The notes: a model not told the origin generated them from the sequence alone. Numbered from the stretch's first letter, positions 51,715-63,292 are shown. The stretch: 64,000 nt of DNA from Prionace glauca (GCA_037974335.1 CM075760.1:53713890-53777889), one strand, 5' to 3'. Numbers and translations: made by a program.

Positions 51715-51999
51715 ACGATACACTCCCGCTGAATTCAGCCATTATCAATGATGTGAAATGTCACATTTGCCGTCGTATTATTCCAGGATCAAACCCAATC
51801 CTTCCCCAATCCCATCCGCACAAATCTGCAGATTACCCCGGGTGACTAACTTCCTTAATCTGTACTTAGAAAAATCTTAGCTGCCTATCTGTGAGCCAAC
51901 GCACTTTAAAAGTGATCTATTATCAAATGCAGCTTCAGGATTGTCCCATTTTAAAGTCCGTGGAGTAGAAATAATGACTGATTGAAATCAGGGTGTTAC

Positions 52000-52290
52000 T
52001 ATTTGAAAATGATATTCTTGCTATGGAGGGGTTAGAGAAGATTTACGATGTTGATTCCTGGGATGGCAGGTCTGTCATATGAGGACAGAATAAATCCATT
52101 AGGATTATGTTCACTGAAGTTTCAAAGAGTGAGAGGGGATCTCACAGAAACTTATCAAATTCTGACAGGGTTAGACAGGGTACATTTCGAAGAATGTTCC
52201 CAATGGTAGGGGAGTCCAGAACCAGAGGTCATCTTTTGAAGATAAGGGGTAAACTGAGGTGAAGGTACATTTCTTCACACAGAACTTTTG
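52000..52290 (+). mobile_element. Decayed CR1-like LINE 3' fragment
   Basis: ATTTACGATGTTGATTCCTG, CTGAAGTTTCAAAGAGTGAG, TCTCACAGAAACTTATCAAA and GAGTCCAGAACCAGAGGTCA follow the C-terminal order of CR1-like ORF2. It ends at the zinc-finger relic. Confidence 0.7.
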
Positions 52291-52703
52291 CAGCACTTCC
52301 CATAGTCCATGCGTTTAAAAGGTCTCTCTGCAGTGTGAACTAGTTGGTATCTGAACAGATGTGATGAATTAGTGAATCCTTTCCCACATTCAGTGCAAAT
52401 GAATGGCCTCTCCCCACTGTGAACAAGCTGGTGTCTCAGCAGTTTGGTTGAATTCGTGAAGCTCTTCCCAAACTCAGTGCAGGTAAATGGCCTCTCCCCA
52501 GTGTGAACGAGCTGGTGTCTCAGCAGTTTGGTTGAATTTGCAAAGCTCTTCCCACATTTGGTGCAGGTTAATGGCCTCTCCCCATTGTGAATGCATCGAT
52601 GAGTTTGCAGCATAACTGAGTAACTGAATCTCTTTCCACGCTGCTTACATTTCCACAGTTTCTCCTTGGTGTGGGTGTCCTTGTGTCTCTCCAAGTTCTG
52701 CAA
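52275..52703 (-). pseudogene. C2H2 zinc-finger relic inside the V array
   Basis: A 142-codon minus-strand frame with five finger-like units. Good ones are CTKCGKSFANSTKLLRHQLV and CTECGKGFTNSSHLF. Others have lost a zinc ligand: CKQRGKRF (Cys to Arg), CTEFGKSF (Cys to Phe), FRYQLVH (first His to Tyr), and the last unit breaks off at RMDYGKCCKSSV. The leader NLERHKDTHTKEKLWKC matches the relic leader of the zinc-finger family at 5.9-6.8 and 16.5 kb. It is therefore a member moved or duplicated into the TCR array, no longer functional. Confidence 0.8.
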
Positions 52704-52779
52704 TCAGATGAAACCTCATCCACACACACTAATCCCATTTTTGAGTAATTGGTTAATAATCTTGAATGCTATGGTGTTT

Positions 52780-53380
52780 CACATGCTTTTCTAAATGCTT
52801 CTTATATAATGTGAGGATTCCTGCCTCTTTCAAGACAGTGAGTTCCAGATTCCCACCACCCTCTGAGTGAAAGTTGTTTCTTTCATTCCACTCTAAATCT
52901 CCTACCCCTTCACTTAAATCTATCCCCCTGGTTATTGACCCTTCTACTAAGGGAAACGTTCCTTCCAATTCACCTGATCTATGTTCCTGATAATCTTGTA
53001 CACCTCAGTCGGGACACCTCTCAGCCTTCTCTGCTCCAAGGAAAGCAACCCCCGCCTAACCAGCCTCTCTTCATAGTTGAAATGGTCCAGCCCAGGCAAC
53101 ATCCTGGTGAATCTCGTCTGCACTCTCTCTGGTGCAATCACATCCTTCCTATAGTGTTCAAAACAGAACAGCGCACAGGACCTGAGTTGTGGCCTAACAA
53201 GTGTTTTAAACAGAGCTATCATAACCACCTTATCTCCCTATCCTACTGGCTTCAGTGATAAATGGGAATGCTCCGCAATATCCCTCTGGTCTCTGTATTC
53301 CCTAGCCTTGTCCTCCTTCCAAAATTCATCACTTCAAACTTTTCAGGGTTAAATTCCATTTGCCACTGGTCCACTGATTC
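52780..53380 (-). mobile_element. CR1-like LINE fragment, other subfamily
   Basis: Minus strand: ALFKTLVRPQLRSCALFCFE, HYRKDVIAPERVQTRFTRML, LSLEQRRLRGVPTEVYKIIR, and to the right GFNPEKFEVMNFGRRTR-type sequence near 53310-53360. The frame is broken towards the 3' end (52780-52940). Confidence 0.8.
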
Positions 53381-53394
53381 AGGGACTATTTCTT

Positions 53395-53690
53395 CGGGTG
53401 GATGTAGCTGTCACTCGGGGGCATAGCTATAAGGTTCACATAGGAGGGATGTCCGAGGTATGTTCTTTACTCAGAAAGTAGTTGGGGTGTGGAATGGACT
53501 CACTGCTGTGATGGTGGTTTCGGACACTTTAGGAACTTTCAAGCGGTTATTGGGTAGGCACATGGAGCACTCCAGAATGATAAGGAGTGGGATAGCTTGA
53601 ACTTGATCTTGTTCTTGGGTTCGGACAAAGCTCAGCACAACATCGTGGGACGAATGACCTGCAGTATGTTGGACTGTTCTATGTTCGATG
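53395..53690 (+). mobile_element. LINE 3' end spanning the duplication edge
   Basis: CATAGCTATAAGGTTCACAT, GAAAGTAGTTGGGGTGTGGA, GGTTTCGGACACTTTAGGAA and CTATGTTCGATG form the end of a CR1/L2-like LINE. The homology with copy A starts inside it at 53544, so a repeat lies exactly at the duplication edge. Confidence 0.7.
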
Positions 53691-54192
53691 TTTTTTGGGA
53701 GTCAGGAGGGGAGTTACTCCTGCTGGATTCCCAGCCTCTGCCCTGCTCTTTTAGCCGCTGGACAAACTGATAACAAGTGTGCTGAGTCAGAATAGTTTTA
53801 TCTTCTTTCCTGTTCAGTTTGTCATGAATTTTCAGCACTTTTATCTTTTCTTGAATATATTTTGAGGCCCAAGTAAGAGCCAGTGTCATATGATTGTAAG
53901 GTACTATATTCAGGTAATATTCAATAGTGGATTCACTGGCGGGAGGGGTGTGGTTTCCAGTCATGTTGTTGACGCTGGATTGATAACGCAGAGAAGCAAA
54001 TGACGCTTTGAGAACCAGGGTTTGAATTCCAACACAGCAGGTTAACTCAATTCAAGGCAAAGCAGAATGACTGTGAGTGAGAATAGAAAATTTCAAGAAT
54101 GCAACATTTCCTCACTAAATCGAACATGTTTCTGCCAATTTTGAAGCTTCGGACGAATCTGTAAATATTGCTGCAGGCGTTTACTTTTCTGT

Positions 54193-54265
54193 GGGCCAGT
54201 GACGCAATGGATAACGCGTCTGATTACGGATCAGAAGATTCTAGGTTCGACTCCTGGCTGGCTCG
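54193..54265 (+). tRNA. tRNA-Arg (ACG), copy B
   Basis: 73 bases. Compared with copy A it has G10 to A in the D stem (A-C mismatch with C25), C32 to T in the anticodon loop, and a T-G pair in the T stem. The acceptor stem is perfect (GGGCCAG/CTGGCTC), and a TTTT terminator follows at once (54266-54269). The A box reads TGACGCAATGG, so it may be weaker. Confidence 0.85.
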
Positions 54266-54900
54266 TTTTGTCATTTTAACATTAGTTCCAAAACTCCATA
54301 TTTGTTTTGATGAAAAATATATTCTCACGAATTCTAGACCAATTCAGGGAAATGTTGACCAAATGCAGTCACTTTCTATGAAGATATTTATCTTCGCTAC
54401 TTAAATTTCAAAAACAATATGGACTAAAAAACAGAAAAATTCAGTTGTTTTGAAAAACAAAGTTTCTTTTATAAATGACAAATTCTCATTAAAGTGTTTT
54501 GGAAAAATATGCCAGCAAGTTTAAGCTACCTTTTAAAAAGTTGGAAATTTCTCGAAAAAAATCGTGGAAACATTCCATTTTTCAGAATGGTGAAAATAGT
54601 TTCTAAAAAAAAGTTGATGAAATCTGTTGAGGAATTTCTTTTAATATGTTTAATTTTAAGAAGCAAAATGCACAGAATTTTTTTTAAAGTTGACAAATTT
54701 CAGGTAAAACAGATAGAGGAATTTCTTTGGAGTAAGTTTTATCTTGAAAAGTTCAAATTAGCCAGAAGTTTCTGGTTTGTGATGTTGGGATTATTATCCA
54801 TTGGAGCGCAGGAGATTGAGGAGTGATTTAATCGAGGTGAACTTGATTAGGGTAAGTTTGGGGGGGGGCGGCAATTTATAAGATTTGGGGCAATCACACA
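54266..54900. other. AT-rich spacer, copy B
   Basis: Counterpart of 27191-27835; the open frames here differ from those in copy A, so they are not conserved genes. Confidence 0.5.
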
Positions 54901-54930
54901 TGGGCATCACACATGCACACACACCAACGC

Positions 54931-54974
54931 ACTCTCTCTCTGTCTCTCTCTATCTCTCATACACACACACAGAC
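54931..54974 (+). repeat. Short CT/CA microsatellite
   Basis: Interrupted CT repeat followed by CATACACACACACAG, much shorter than in copy A. Confidence 0.8.
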
Positions 54975-55234
54975 ACTTGCTCAATAATTGCCAGGCTCCA
55001 GTCAAATTGTTATTGTGTGACACCAAACGCTTCTTTTCTTTCCCAACAGAGGAGTTAAAGAGCAGCAAAAACACGAGAACCACTGACATTGCAGGCATCT
55101 GGCAAAAGAGGATCATCACACTGTGCATTGTCATACCAATTGAACTGGCTGACAAATTGTCCTCTCGATCGGTGCATTGTAATACATTTGAATAAAACAC
55201 TCTTCAGCAAATCAACCTTCTGTCTATGAAAACA

Positions 55235-55306
55235 AGGTTCCGCCGAGATTTGAACTCGGATCACTGGATTCAAAGCCCAGAGTGCTCACCATTACACCAC
55301 GGAACC
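55235..55306 (-). tRNA. tRNA-Gln (TTG), copy B
   Basis: 72 bases on the minus strand. The acceptor GGTTCCG pairs perfectly with CGGAACC; copy A has one T-G pair there. Anticodon TTG. One anticodon-stem pair is G-T (GGGCTTTGAATCC). Looks functional. Confidence 0.92.
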
Positions 55307-55529
55307 CCCGACACTCACAAGCAGCCTGAAAATCCTCGTTCAATATTCCTGCCACCTTGAATAGCAGAGAGAAATGTAAGTCCCGTTGAACAATCCCGTC
55401 AATGGCCAACACCAATTCATACTTACATTGCCCTTATTGGTTCCTCCTGTAAAAATGCTGGAAAATCTCAACATCTTTAACGAAAAACAATAAATAGTAT
55501 TAAAAAAACTGAAACATTACTTCCCCTGA

Positions 55530-55790
55530 TCCGGGAATCTGAAACACGGGGACACAATCTCAGGATAAGGTGCTGATGATTTCGGACTAAGCTGAGGACA
55601 AATTGCTTCACTCAAAGGCTCGTGAATCTTCGGAACTCTCTACTCCAGAGGGTCCTGATGCTCCATCACTGAACACATTTCAGTTTGGGTTAGACAGATT
55701 TATGATCTGTCCAGGAATGAATGGAAACAGGGATATGGAATTGGAACAAATACTCAGCCACAATTTCATGATTCGATTGTATTCCTTTAA
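55530..55790 (+). mobile_element. Old CR1-like LINE 3' relic, copy B
   Basis: Counterpart of 28485-28740 with the same CR1-like C-terminal order, for example AGGCTCGTGAATCTTCGGAA. Confidence 0.65.
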
Positions 55791-55993
55791 GTTTAATAGT
55801 ATAATGGAAGCATGTATATAATGTTATATGTAATATGTTTGAAGTCGGTTGTCATTAAATACTGTTGGTAACACCAGATAATTGTCCAGCCGGTAACAAT
55901 TGAGAGTTTTTTTTTTCATTCGCACCCAGGGACCCTTTGCAAATAGGTAAGTGTTTGCCTGTGAATGCTGATAGTGACAAAATAATGAAATAC

Positions 55994-56067
55994 CGTCCCT
56001 GGGTGGTCTCGAACCACCAACCTTTCGGTTAACAGCCGAATGCGCTGACCCATTGCGCCACAGAGAC
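55994..56067 (-). tRNA. tRNA-Asn (GTT), copy B
   Basis: 74 bases on the minus strand: acceptor GTCTCTG pairs with CAGGGAC (one G-T pair), A box TGGCGCAATGGG, anticodon loop CTGTTAA giving GTT, B box GGTTCGAGACC. Close to vertebrate tRNA-Asn-GTT. The copy A partner is broken, so of the two only this one can be active. Confidence 0.93.
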
Positions 56068-56992
56068 TGAGACAACAGCAGCTCAATATATTCTAAACTC
56101 GTGTGTCACTGACCACAATTCAATTTCTGTAAAACCTATTCCAGAACTGCAGCATGACCGCACTGTTTACAATTCTATACAAGTCTCTTTAGTTCCGTTG
56201 ATCCCGCAGCACTGCTGTAGTATGTTGGTTATTCCCTTTCTCCTATGGACGGGCAGGTAAAATTAATCCATGTCTCTTATCACAGGGAGGGAGGGAATCG
56301 ACCACCAGGAGCCCAGCGATCCAATACTTTCCACTCAATCATCAATAACACATTCACAACTGCACCTCCTTCCGAATATTGTGATCCATTTCCCTCAGAA
56401 TTTGTTCCAAGGTTCGATATTTACCTTGTTTTCTTCTAATTCTGATATAAGATTCGCGTCAATATTCAACACAAATGGAATTACAAACCTGAGGGAGAAC
56501 AGTAGGAAACAAGTCACTGGATAACACAAATCCCATGGTGCTCATTTCCAGATTCCCAACACTCAGCTTTTCAACCAAATGGAGGAATTTATCACTGAAA
56601 AGTTTTGGAAAGTTGGTGTGAATTGTGTTTGTGAATCACTCGGGTGTTGTGTAAATGCTACTCGAAGGTTCAGTGAGCGGAATATAATCTATCTGCGTTT
56701 TGCTGAGCTTGTGTTCGGTGTGTGGGGAGGTTTGAACGGGGTTGGACCTTGTATCCCAGGGATGGGCAGTAACCCGCTGACTGAAGCTGCAGTCGCCGCT
56801 TTCTGCTGGCGATTGGAGACTGCGGGATATAATCCTGCTGCTTCTCCCTGTCTCACTCACTGTGGAGCAGGGGAAAAGAGAATCATTGATGAGTTTGTTT
56901 CCCGGTCGGAAATTGGCCACGAATAACGGTTATTAACGGAGGTAACGCTGCGGGAGCCTTTAACAATTTGACAAAAATAAGCAAAGCTGAGT
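56068..56992. other. Spacer between tRNA loci, copy B
   Basis: Counterpart of 29022-29962; no gene supported. Confidence 0.45.
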
Positions 56993-57087
56993 GCTCCAGT
57001 GGCGCAATCGGTTAGCGCGCGGTACTTATACAGCAGTGCAGTCAGCGGGCTATGCCGAGGTTGTGAGTTCGAGCCTCACCTGGAGCA
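56993..57087 (+). tRNA. tRNA-Ile (TAT) with intron, copy B
   Basis: Identical to the copy A gene over all 95 bases, including the 21-bp intron (57031-57051) and the CCA after the discriminator base. GTTTT follows as terminator. The other tRNA loci in the duplication have diverged, so full identity here suggests selection or recent conversion. Confidence 0.95.
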
Positions 57088-57109
57088 CCAGTTTTAGGCG
57101 AGACGATCG

Positions 57110-58400
57110 TGTAATCCCTCGACCAGCTACTAATCTGGGACCACCAGGACGCTGGTGGAATAGAAATCCACTCCAGTTCGCCCACCGCCGCAACAGGTCC
57201 ACAGCAGACACCATCTCCCTAGCCTTATACCCAACGCTGGAACACCTCGATAACAAATACACCTAAGTCAGACTACTATCTATTGAATGCAGCTCAGCCT
57301 TGTTCCGACGGAACTCATCTCCAAACTCCGTGGCCTGGGCTCAGCTCCTCCCTCTACAACCGGATCCTGAACTTCCTAACCCACAGCATAAATCAGGAAG
57401 GATAGACAACAGCACCTCCTCCACCATCATCCTCAACACCGGTGTCCCACAAGGTTGTGTACTCACCCACCACCGGCACCCCGCCCCCCATACAATCCTG
57501 ATATACCGATGACGATGTGGTCAAATTTCCCTCCAATTCGATTTTCAGTTTTGCTGACGACACCACCGTATTGAGTCTTATCTCAAACAATGACGAGACA
57601 GAATACAGGAATGAGATAGAGAATCTGGTGGAATTGGTGCGGCGACAATAATCTCTCCCTCAATGTCAACAAAACGAATTAAATTGTCATCGACTTTAGG
57701 AAGCTTGAGGAGAAATTACCCCTGTCTACATCAACCTGGACGAAGTAGGAAGGGTCTAGAGCTTCAAGTTTTTAGGTGACCAGATCACCAACAACCTGTC
57801 CTGCTCCCCCCCGATGCTGACACTATAGTTAAGGAAGCCCACTAACGCCCACAAACGCCTCTACTTTCTCAGAAGTCGAAGGACATTTGGCATGTCAGCT
57901 ACAACTCTCACCAACCTTTACAAAGCACCATGGAAAGCATCCTCTCTGGTTGTATCACAGCTTGGTTTGGCTCCTGCTCTGCCAAGGAACGTAAGAAAGT
58001 ACAAAAACTCGTGAGTGTAGCACGGTCCATCATGCAAACCAGCCTCGCATTCTTTGGCCCTAACTACATTGCTTCGGCAAAGCAGCCAGAATAATTGAGG
58101 ATCCCACGCACCCCGGATATTCTCTCTTCCTCTTTCTACCGTCAGGAAAAATACAAATGTTTGAGTTCATGTACCAACCGATTCAAGAACAGCTTCTTCC
58201 CTGCTGCCATCAGGCTTTTAAATGGAACTACCTCGCACAAAGTTGATCTTTCTCGATACCTCAGCTATGAATGTTCCACCACATTCTGCTCTCGCTCCTG
58301 TCACTCTCCATGTACGTACGCTTTCTCTGTATAGCGCGCAACAACAATACTTTTCAGTTTATGTTAATACATTTGACAATAAGAAAGCAAATCAAATCAA
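57110..58400 (+). mobile_element. L2-like LINE relic, copy B (uninterrupted)
   Basis: Plus strand: NTGVPQGCVLTH near 57435, FSFADDTTVLSLISNNDETE near 57540, ENLVEW and NLSLNVNKT, the C-terminal block HPGYSLFLFLPSG/NSFFPAAIRLLNGT near 58110-58230, and the tail AATCAAATCAAATC. Stops and shifts throughout. It shows the empty site of LINE copy F at about 58230. Confidence 0.8.
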
Positions 58401-60204
58401 ATCTCTCCGAGGTGCTGCTTCACTGGATGAGATATTAAACCACCATCTAGATGGCGCTCTCTGATTCAAAATTAAAATATCCCACAGTCACGTTTTCAAG
58501 AATAAATGATAATTCTCCCCCATGTTTCTGGGCCAATATGTATAACTCACTTATCACAATTTAAACACGTGTGCGTTTGATATCTTTACCTCAAAGCCTC
58601 TCTGTCTTGCTCTGCACAAAATTGGTGTTGGGCAGGAGATTTATTGGAATGATATTTTTAATCATGAACCTCTCCAACTAATGGTCAGTTCACACAGGGT
58701 GAAACTAATAGCAATTCCCCCTCACTCTGGGCCACTGATGGAGGAGATGCCACAAATATCCCCAAAATAAACCATTTAAAACATATTTTTACCGAGTGTG
58801 GGCTTCGATGTCGAATCAAGCATTTATTGCACTTTGCTAGTTTCCTTTGCCATAGCGGTGGTAGTGTTGGAAAGGCACTATTCCAGTCAGGGTGATAGTC
58901 AGAAAATCTAACTGTGAGTTGAAACGGGAATGTCACTGTCTGGTGACGAAAATAATGCAATATCACCATCTGCTGGCGGCGTTCACTTACTGCAAGGGTC
59001 GGCCTTTGTGAGTCACAGAGAGGTTCAGTCACTCGATCGCTGGACCTGGGACCCGGTTGCTGAAGTCTGAATATTGAATATCATTGGCAGGCATAAAAGT
59101 TTGCAGCAGGAGGTCGGGTGGCGCATTTGCTCTTTTGTCACCATCCACTCTATGCAAACATTGTTCGCCATTGCCCATGGGAGATGTTGTCTGGAGATCG
59201 CATTTGGGGATTAATGTACAAAACTGATGTAGTTATCAGATGTTAATTCCATCCAAAAGTATAGTAGATAAACGTTGCTGCACTTTGATGCACTATGGTC
59301 TTTGGAGCTTAACTTGTTAATGATACCTGGACGATATAATATTAATGGGCAAAAGAACTGACAGACTAATATTTTTCAATTATTTTTATTGAAGTTGGCA
59401 TCAGTTTGTGTTGGTCCGTGCAAAATAAATGGTTTGGAAAAAGCATTTTGCCAGCGCGACCGAAAAAGTGACAGGATTCTCACATCGATGTATAATTATA
59501 TCATCAGATAATGATTATTATTTTTCCGAGTAACATTTTAGATAACTATAAAGAAGGAAGACATGCTTTCCTTGTTCTGCATCTTGATAGCTCATTCTGT
59601 TTATCCGATGTGCACGGCATTAAGAATGAATAAAACGAATTCAAATCAACACGAAACTTTGCAGATTGCAACTGTTACTGCGCCGCATGCAGAGGGAATT
59701 GATTTTGCCCTGATTCCCACTAAATTAAGCATTTTGCCTAACCGTTGTAATTTTAAACTTACCTGTAAAATACAGAAATATGTTCGCTACTATTAACAGA
59801 ATTCTTCTTGTGAGGATTTTTTTCATAAGATTCCGAGACAAGTTAGATTTTCTAAACTCCGCATTTTCAAGGCACTTCGAAAAGAGCGTCAGAACGAACA
59901 ACTGACAGAGACAGAAACAAGAAAAGGGAGGCAGAAACCCTGAAAATGTCAGAAAGAGAAAGAGAAGCAATCAGACTAGATAATTCTCTCTGAATCCCAC
60001 TTATTGGTGCCCCACGTCGATCAGCACTCACAAAACAGCCAGATGTACTCCTGAAAAACAACCTCAGTTTCTGAGTAAGTGAAGCCACATTCTGATCTGG
60101 GTTACACTTTATATCAGATTAGAAGAATCAAAACATCGAGAATAACCTGTATTTTCTGTCGAACTCTGTGTCCCCCTTGTTCTTTACTGCTAATAAAGGA
60201 CTTG
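58401..60204. other. No gene recognised, copy B
   Basis: Counterpart of 33056-34840; no supported coding frame. Confidence 0.45.
58965..58976 (-). promoter_or_regulatory. CTCF-like motif
   Basis: CCAGCAGATGGT on the minus strand, unchanged from copy A (33609). Confidence 0.5.
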
Positions 60205-60345
60205 ATGTCTGGCGAGACACCCGACGAAGGGGAAAAGCCCCGAAAACCAGTGACATTTGCGACCAGATAAACCTGTTGGACTTTAACCTGGTGTTTTGAG
60301 ACGTCTTATTGTGTTTACCCCAGTCCAACGCCGGCATCTCTACAT
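60205..60345 (+). repeat. Interspersed repeat with GACTTTAACCTGGTG end
   Basis: Counterpart of 34845-35000 (CCGACGAAGGGGAAAAGCCC, TTGGACTTTAACCTGGTGTT, CCAGTCCAACGCCGGCATCT). Confidence 0.65.
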
Positions 60346-60467
60346 CGAGTCTCTGTTCAGTCGATGTGTTATCCAGGAATTGTGTTTAATTTCTGGCTTT
60401 TGGAATACTCTGCATATGTGTTATAGGAACCAATATTCCCATTATGAACCAATATTCATTATCCCAG

Positions 60468-60720
60468 GCTCCTCCTGAATTAACAATTCAGGAAAGACAG
60501 AGCACAATACCGGATTATTGTTAGTCAATAACCAACCGTGAACCAACTCTGTTCTGGTACATCCAGTATACCGGGAAAGATCCGAAATACTCAATGAGGA
60601 TGCAGAGCGGGAGATTCGTCTGAAGATTTGCCAGACTTTCTGCTATTTGCACAAAGGAAACAAAACTGCTCTTTTAAATCAGCCGGGGCTCTTCACTCCG
60701 ACAGCGCTGTGCCACTGAGC
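60468..60720 (+). pseudogene. TCR V segment relic, copy B
   Basis: Counterpart of 35095-35355. The same ELTVQDR-like start and LHKGNKT region can be seen. The end has lost about ten bases including the second Cys codon (GACAGCGCTGTG runs into CCACTGAGC). A V domain cannot be made. Confidence 0.8.
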
Positions 60721-60760
60721 CACACTGCTGCAGAGATCGAGCGGTTCCCGGACAAAACCT
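60721..60760 (+). other. RSS of V relic B (24-bp spacer)
   Basis: Heptamer CACACTG (60721-60727), 24-bp spacer, nonamer ACAAAACCT (60752-60760); unchanged in layout from copy A. Confidence 0.8.
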
Positions 60761-60772
60761 CACAGTAAGGTA

Positions 60773-60784
60773 CCACCAGAGGGT
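60773..60784 (+). promoter_or_regulatory. CTCF-like motif beside RSS
   Basis: CCACCAGAGGGT, 11 of 12 positions, 13 bp after the nonamer; unchanged from copy A. Confidence 0.6.
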
Positions 60785-61579
60785 GCTCTCGCACCGATAA
60801 ACAGAAAGAAAAATTCACTCTCCACATTTACTCTCCACTGAGAGAGTCGCAGGTGCCTTCCTAAAATATCAGAACAAAACACAACCTCAACAAGAGATGA
60901 GGAACATTTGAGGAATTGTATTGGTTAATTACAAGTCGCAGTTGGACTATCGCTGATCTTCTTAAATGTATTTGATCTATTTAGTTTAATAATAGTCATT
61001 TGACCCAGTCCCCGTGTCTGTCTAATATTCAGCAACTCAATCCCCATCAAGTTTAGAAGCCTTTTTCCGGGGACCTGTGGCCTGGGTTTATTTGATCCGA
61101 GGAGAGTTTTGCAGCTTCAGAGGAAGTGTATACTCAATGAAGAGATTTCACAAGGAAGTGACTGAGATCTTTAAAATAAACATTCAGAATAGAACCCCCC
61201 AATGAACAGTGAACTACAGAATGTTTCCGTAATGCTGGAGTGTTTTTGTTACTATGAGCAAGCCAGAATTTGCTGCTGCTAATTTACAGAGCAAAGTTTC
61301 CTTCCCGGAATCCCATCTGGAAAAGTGCAGCAGTTCCACTGTCGAGGTGGTGAAAGCAGCCTGGCTCGAGGTGTTTCCTTTTAATATCAGCCAACTCACC
61401 ACTGACTGATCTCACAGACTCAAAGAGGCACGATGACTGAAGTGGCCGGATACTGGAAACACTTGGGTGAAGGCTGATCCCAGGTTAATGAGGATTCTTG
61501 CCTGGCTGACTGTTACATTGTGGCTGCATCTGCCCACGATTCTGTGCAGCAGACACGGTTTCAACCTATAGTTCAAGGC
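60785..61579. other. No gene recognised, copy B
   Basis: Counterpart of 35431-36204; no domain found. Confidence 0.45.
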
Positions 61580-61618
61580 AGTTTTTGTACATCAGTCAGA
61601 CTGCTTTCCATGACGATG
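61580..61618 (-). other. Degenerate RSS of inverted V relic B
   Basis: Minus strand: heptamer CATCGTC (61612-61618), 23-bp spacer, nonamer ACAAAAACT (61580-61588). Confidence 0.65.
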
Positions 61619-61925
61619 AGACTGAAAGCGCAGTGATACACGGCAGCGTCAGTCAGCTGCAGACCAGAGATAGTCAAACTGGTGAATTTACTCGATGTCT
61701 GATGCTCTCCAGAGAAACGGCTTTTAGCAAAATCTGTTATATCTTCAACAAATGTCGAATTTTTCCTCAATATAAATAGACGCTGTGCGTCTGAGTGTTG
61801 CCGGTACCAGGATGAAACGTAGTTGATCATTGTAATATCATAGGTACAGGTTAAACTCAATGTTTCTTCTTCCGTCTTTCATCCTGAGGATAGCGACAGA
61901 GTGACAGAATCTCCATGACTCAGTT
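61619..61925 (-). pseudogene. Inverted TCR V pseudogene, copy B
   Basis: Better preserved than copy A: SLTCTYDITMINYVSSWYRQ, TDFAKSRFSGEHQTSSKFTS, TISGLQLTDAAVYHC and the AFSL end are open. Framework 1 reads DSVTLSLSSG then TGA, then KTEEETLSLTC, so a stop lies 11 codons before the first Cys (also in copy A). The heptamer is poor. If an internal acceptor were used after the stop, a shortened V exon would be possible, but there is no positive sign of that. TRDV/TRAV-like. Confidence 0.8.
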
Positions 61926-62578
61926 CTGAAAAACCTGCTCAAACAGAAATAAATCAGACCGATTGAATACTTAAAATTTAATTTTAAATCACGTTTGTAA
62001 CATTAAAGTAAATATGAAATGTGATTGGTTCACAATTACTTGTTATGAATATTATCCAAACAGCCCAAATGTTGAGCATTTCCTTTGCCTGTTCTGTAAA
62101 ACAGCAATTGGATATTTGAAAACATCCGTTTCAAACTTGACCCTGTATATTTTGCCTCGGGATGCTCTCACTGCATTTCCCTGTGTCCGCGGTGGTGCTG
62201 TGGGGTTAGTAGCTGGTGAGCCGGCAGCCAGTGAATGGATTCACCCTGAGCTGGATTCAGTCAGTGTTCTGATAGGGAGAATGGTTTCCTAGTTAGACAC
62301 GTGGGGCATGATTTGTAACCGGAAACATGGGGTTACCGATGGGGTTTATTTATTCCGGTTTCAATTCTCCATCTCTGATTCCAGTAGAATCGACATCCGT
62401 GAGCGGATAAAGCTCGAGTCTCAGCTTCTTTCATCAGCTCGACAGAGAGACCCCACAGGTAGAACTGGAGCGGGTTTTTGGCTCCTTGTTATTTCGTGTG
62501 AATATTATATACATATCCTAATTCTAAATTGAACTCCTTGGACAATTACTTGAGCAGGAATTTCATATGATCTGAAAA

Positions 62579-62912
62579 ATGCTCGGAATTTACAGATTCT
62601 CTTTGCTGCTTTTCACTCTGATCTTCACGGGATTGACTGGAGCAGATGAGGTGATGCAGCTCCCTCGGTGGGAGGTTGTCAGCGAAGAGGAAACCATATC
62701 CATCAACTGCACCACCACCACTACGTTTACCAGCTGGTATTGGTACAGACAGTCCCCAGCATCAGCCACCCCAGCATCTGGTGACGGCCAAAAGAGAAAC
62801 CGATCAAAGCGAGAGGATCACTGCCTCAATCGGGGGAGGCTACAAATTCAGTGCCCTGACTGTGAGAGACGCCAGAGTTACAGATACCGCCACCTATCTC
62901 TGTGCCGTGAGC
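62579..62912 (+). pseudogene. Intronless-leader TCR V segment, copy B, frameshifted
   Basis: Counterpart of 37204-37536. The signal peptide (MLGIYRFSLLLFTLIFTGLT) and framework 1 are intact, and the core reads SWYWYRQSP with the Trp that copy A has lost. One extra base in the CCCCAGCATCAGCC stretch (copy A CCCCGAATCAGCC) shifts the frame after YRQSP. The end TDTATYLCAVS is still recognisable in the other frame. The exon is 334 bases against 333 in copy A. Confidence 0.88.
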
Positions 62913-62951
62913 CACAGTGTAACAAACACAGGGGGGTCCCATACAAAAACC
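62913..62951 (+). other. RSS, 23-bp spacer, copy B
   Basis: Heptamer CACAGTG (62913-62919), 23-bp spacer, nonamer ACAAAAACC (62943-62951); identical to copy A. Confidence 0.93.
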
Positions 62952-63292
62952 TGCACCAACTGTGAGATCCACTCTGTGTCGGCGGAGGGAGTGATGGGAG
63001 TATTTTAAAATAGTCAAAAAAGGAAATGACGCAACTGAAAATAAAATATAGAATCTAATTATTAAAATTCCGTCAGAAATGAAGAGAGTTGAAAACAGAA
63101 ATGGTGAAGAGGAAAGAGGGAGCATGTAACCTAGACTGAGTGATTGGAAAATAGGACAGAGGAAAGTTCAGTTATTGTCGGAGGAGTGGGCAGAAAATGA
63201 GGAAGTTTTTGAAATAGAGATCGAGATTGGAAAGTACCGAGTGTAATAGACAGAGTAAAAATCAAGTGATATCATAAATAAAGAGGGGGTGG

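Noticed and set aside
61214-61402. Minus-strand frame ending near an ACAAAAACA nonamer-like site
   Set aside because: No heptamer at 12 or 23 bp, no core Cys/Trp pattern, and the copy A counterpart does not keep the frame.
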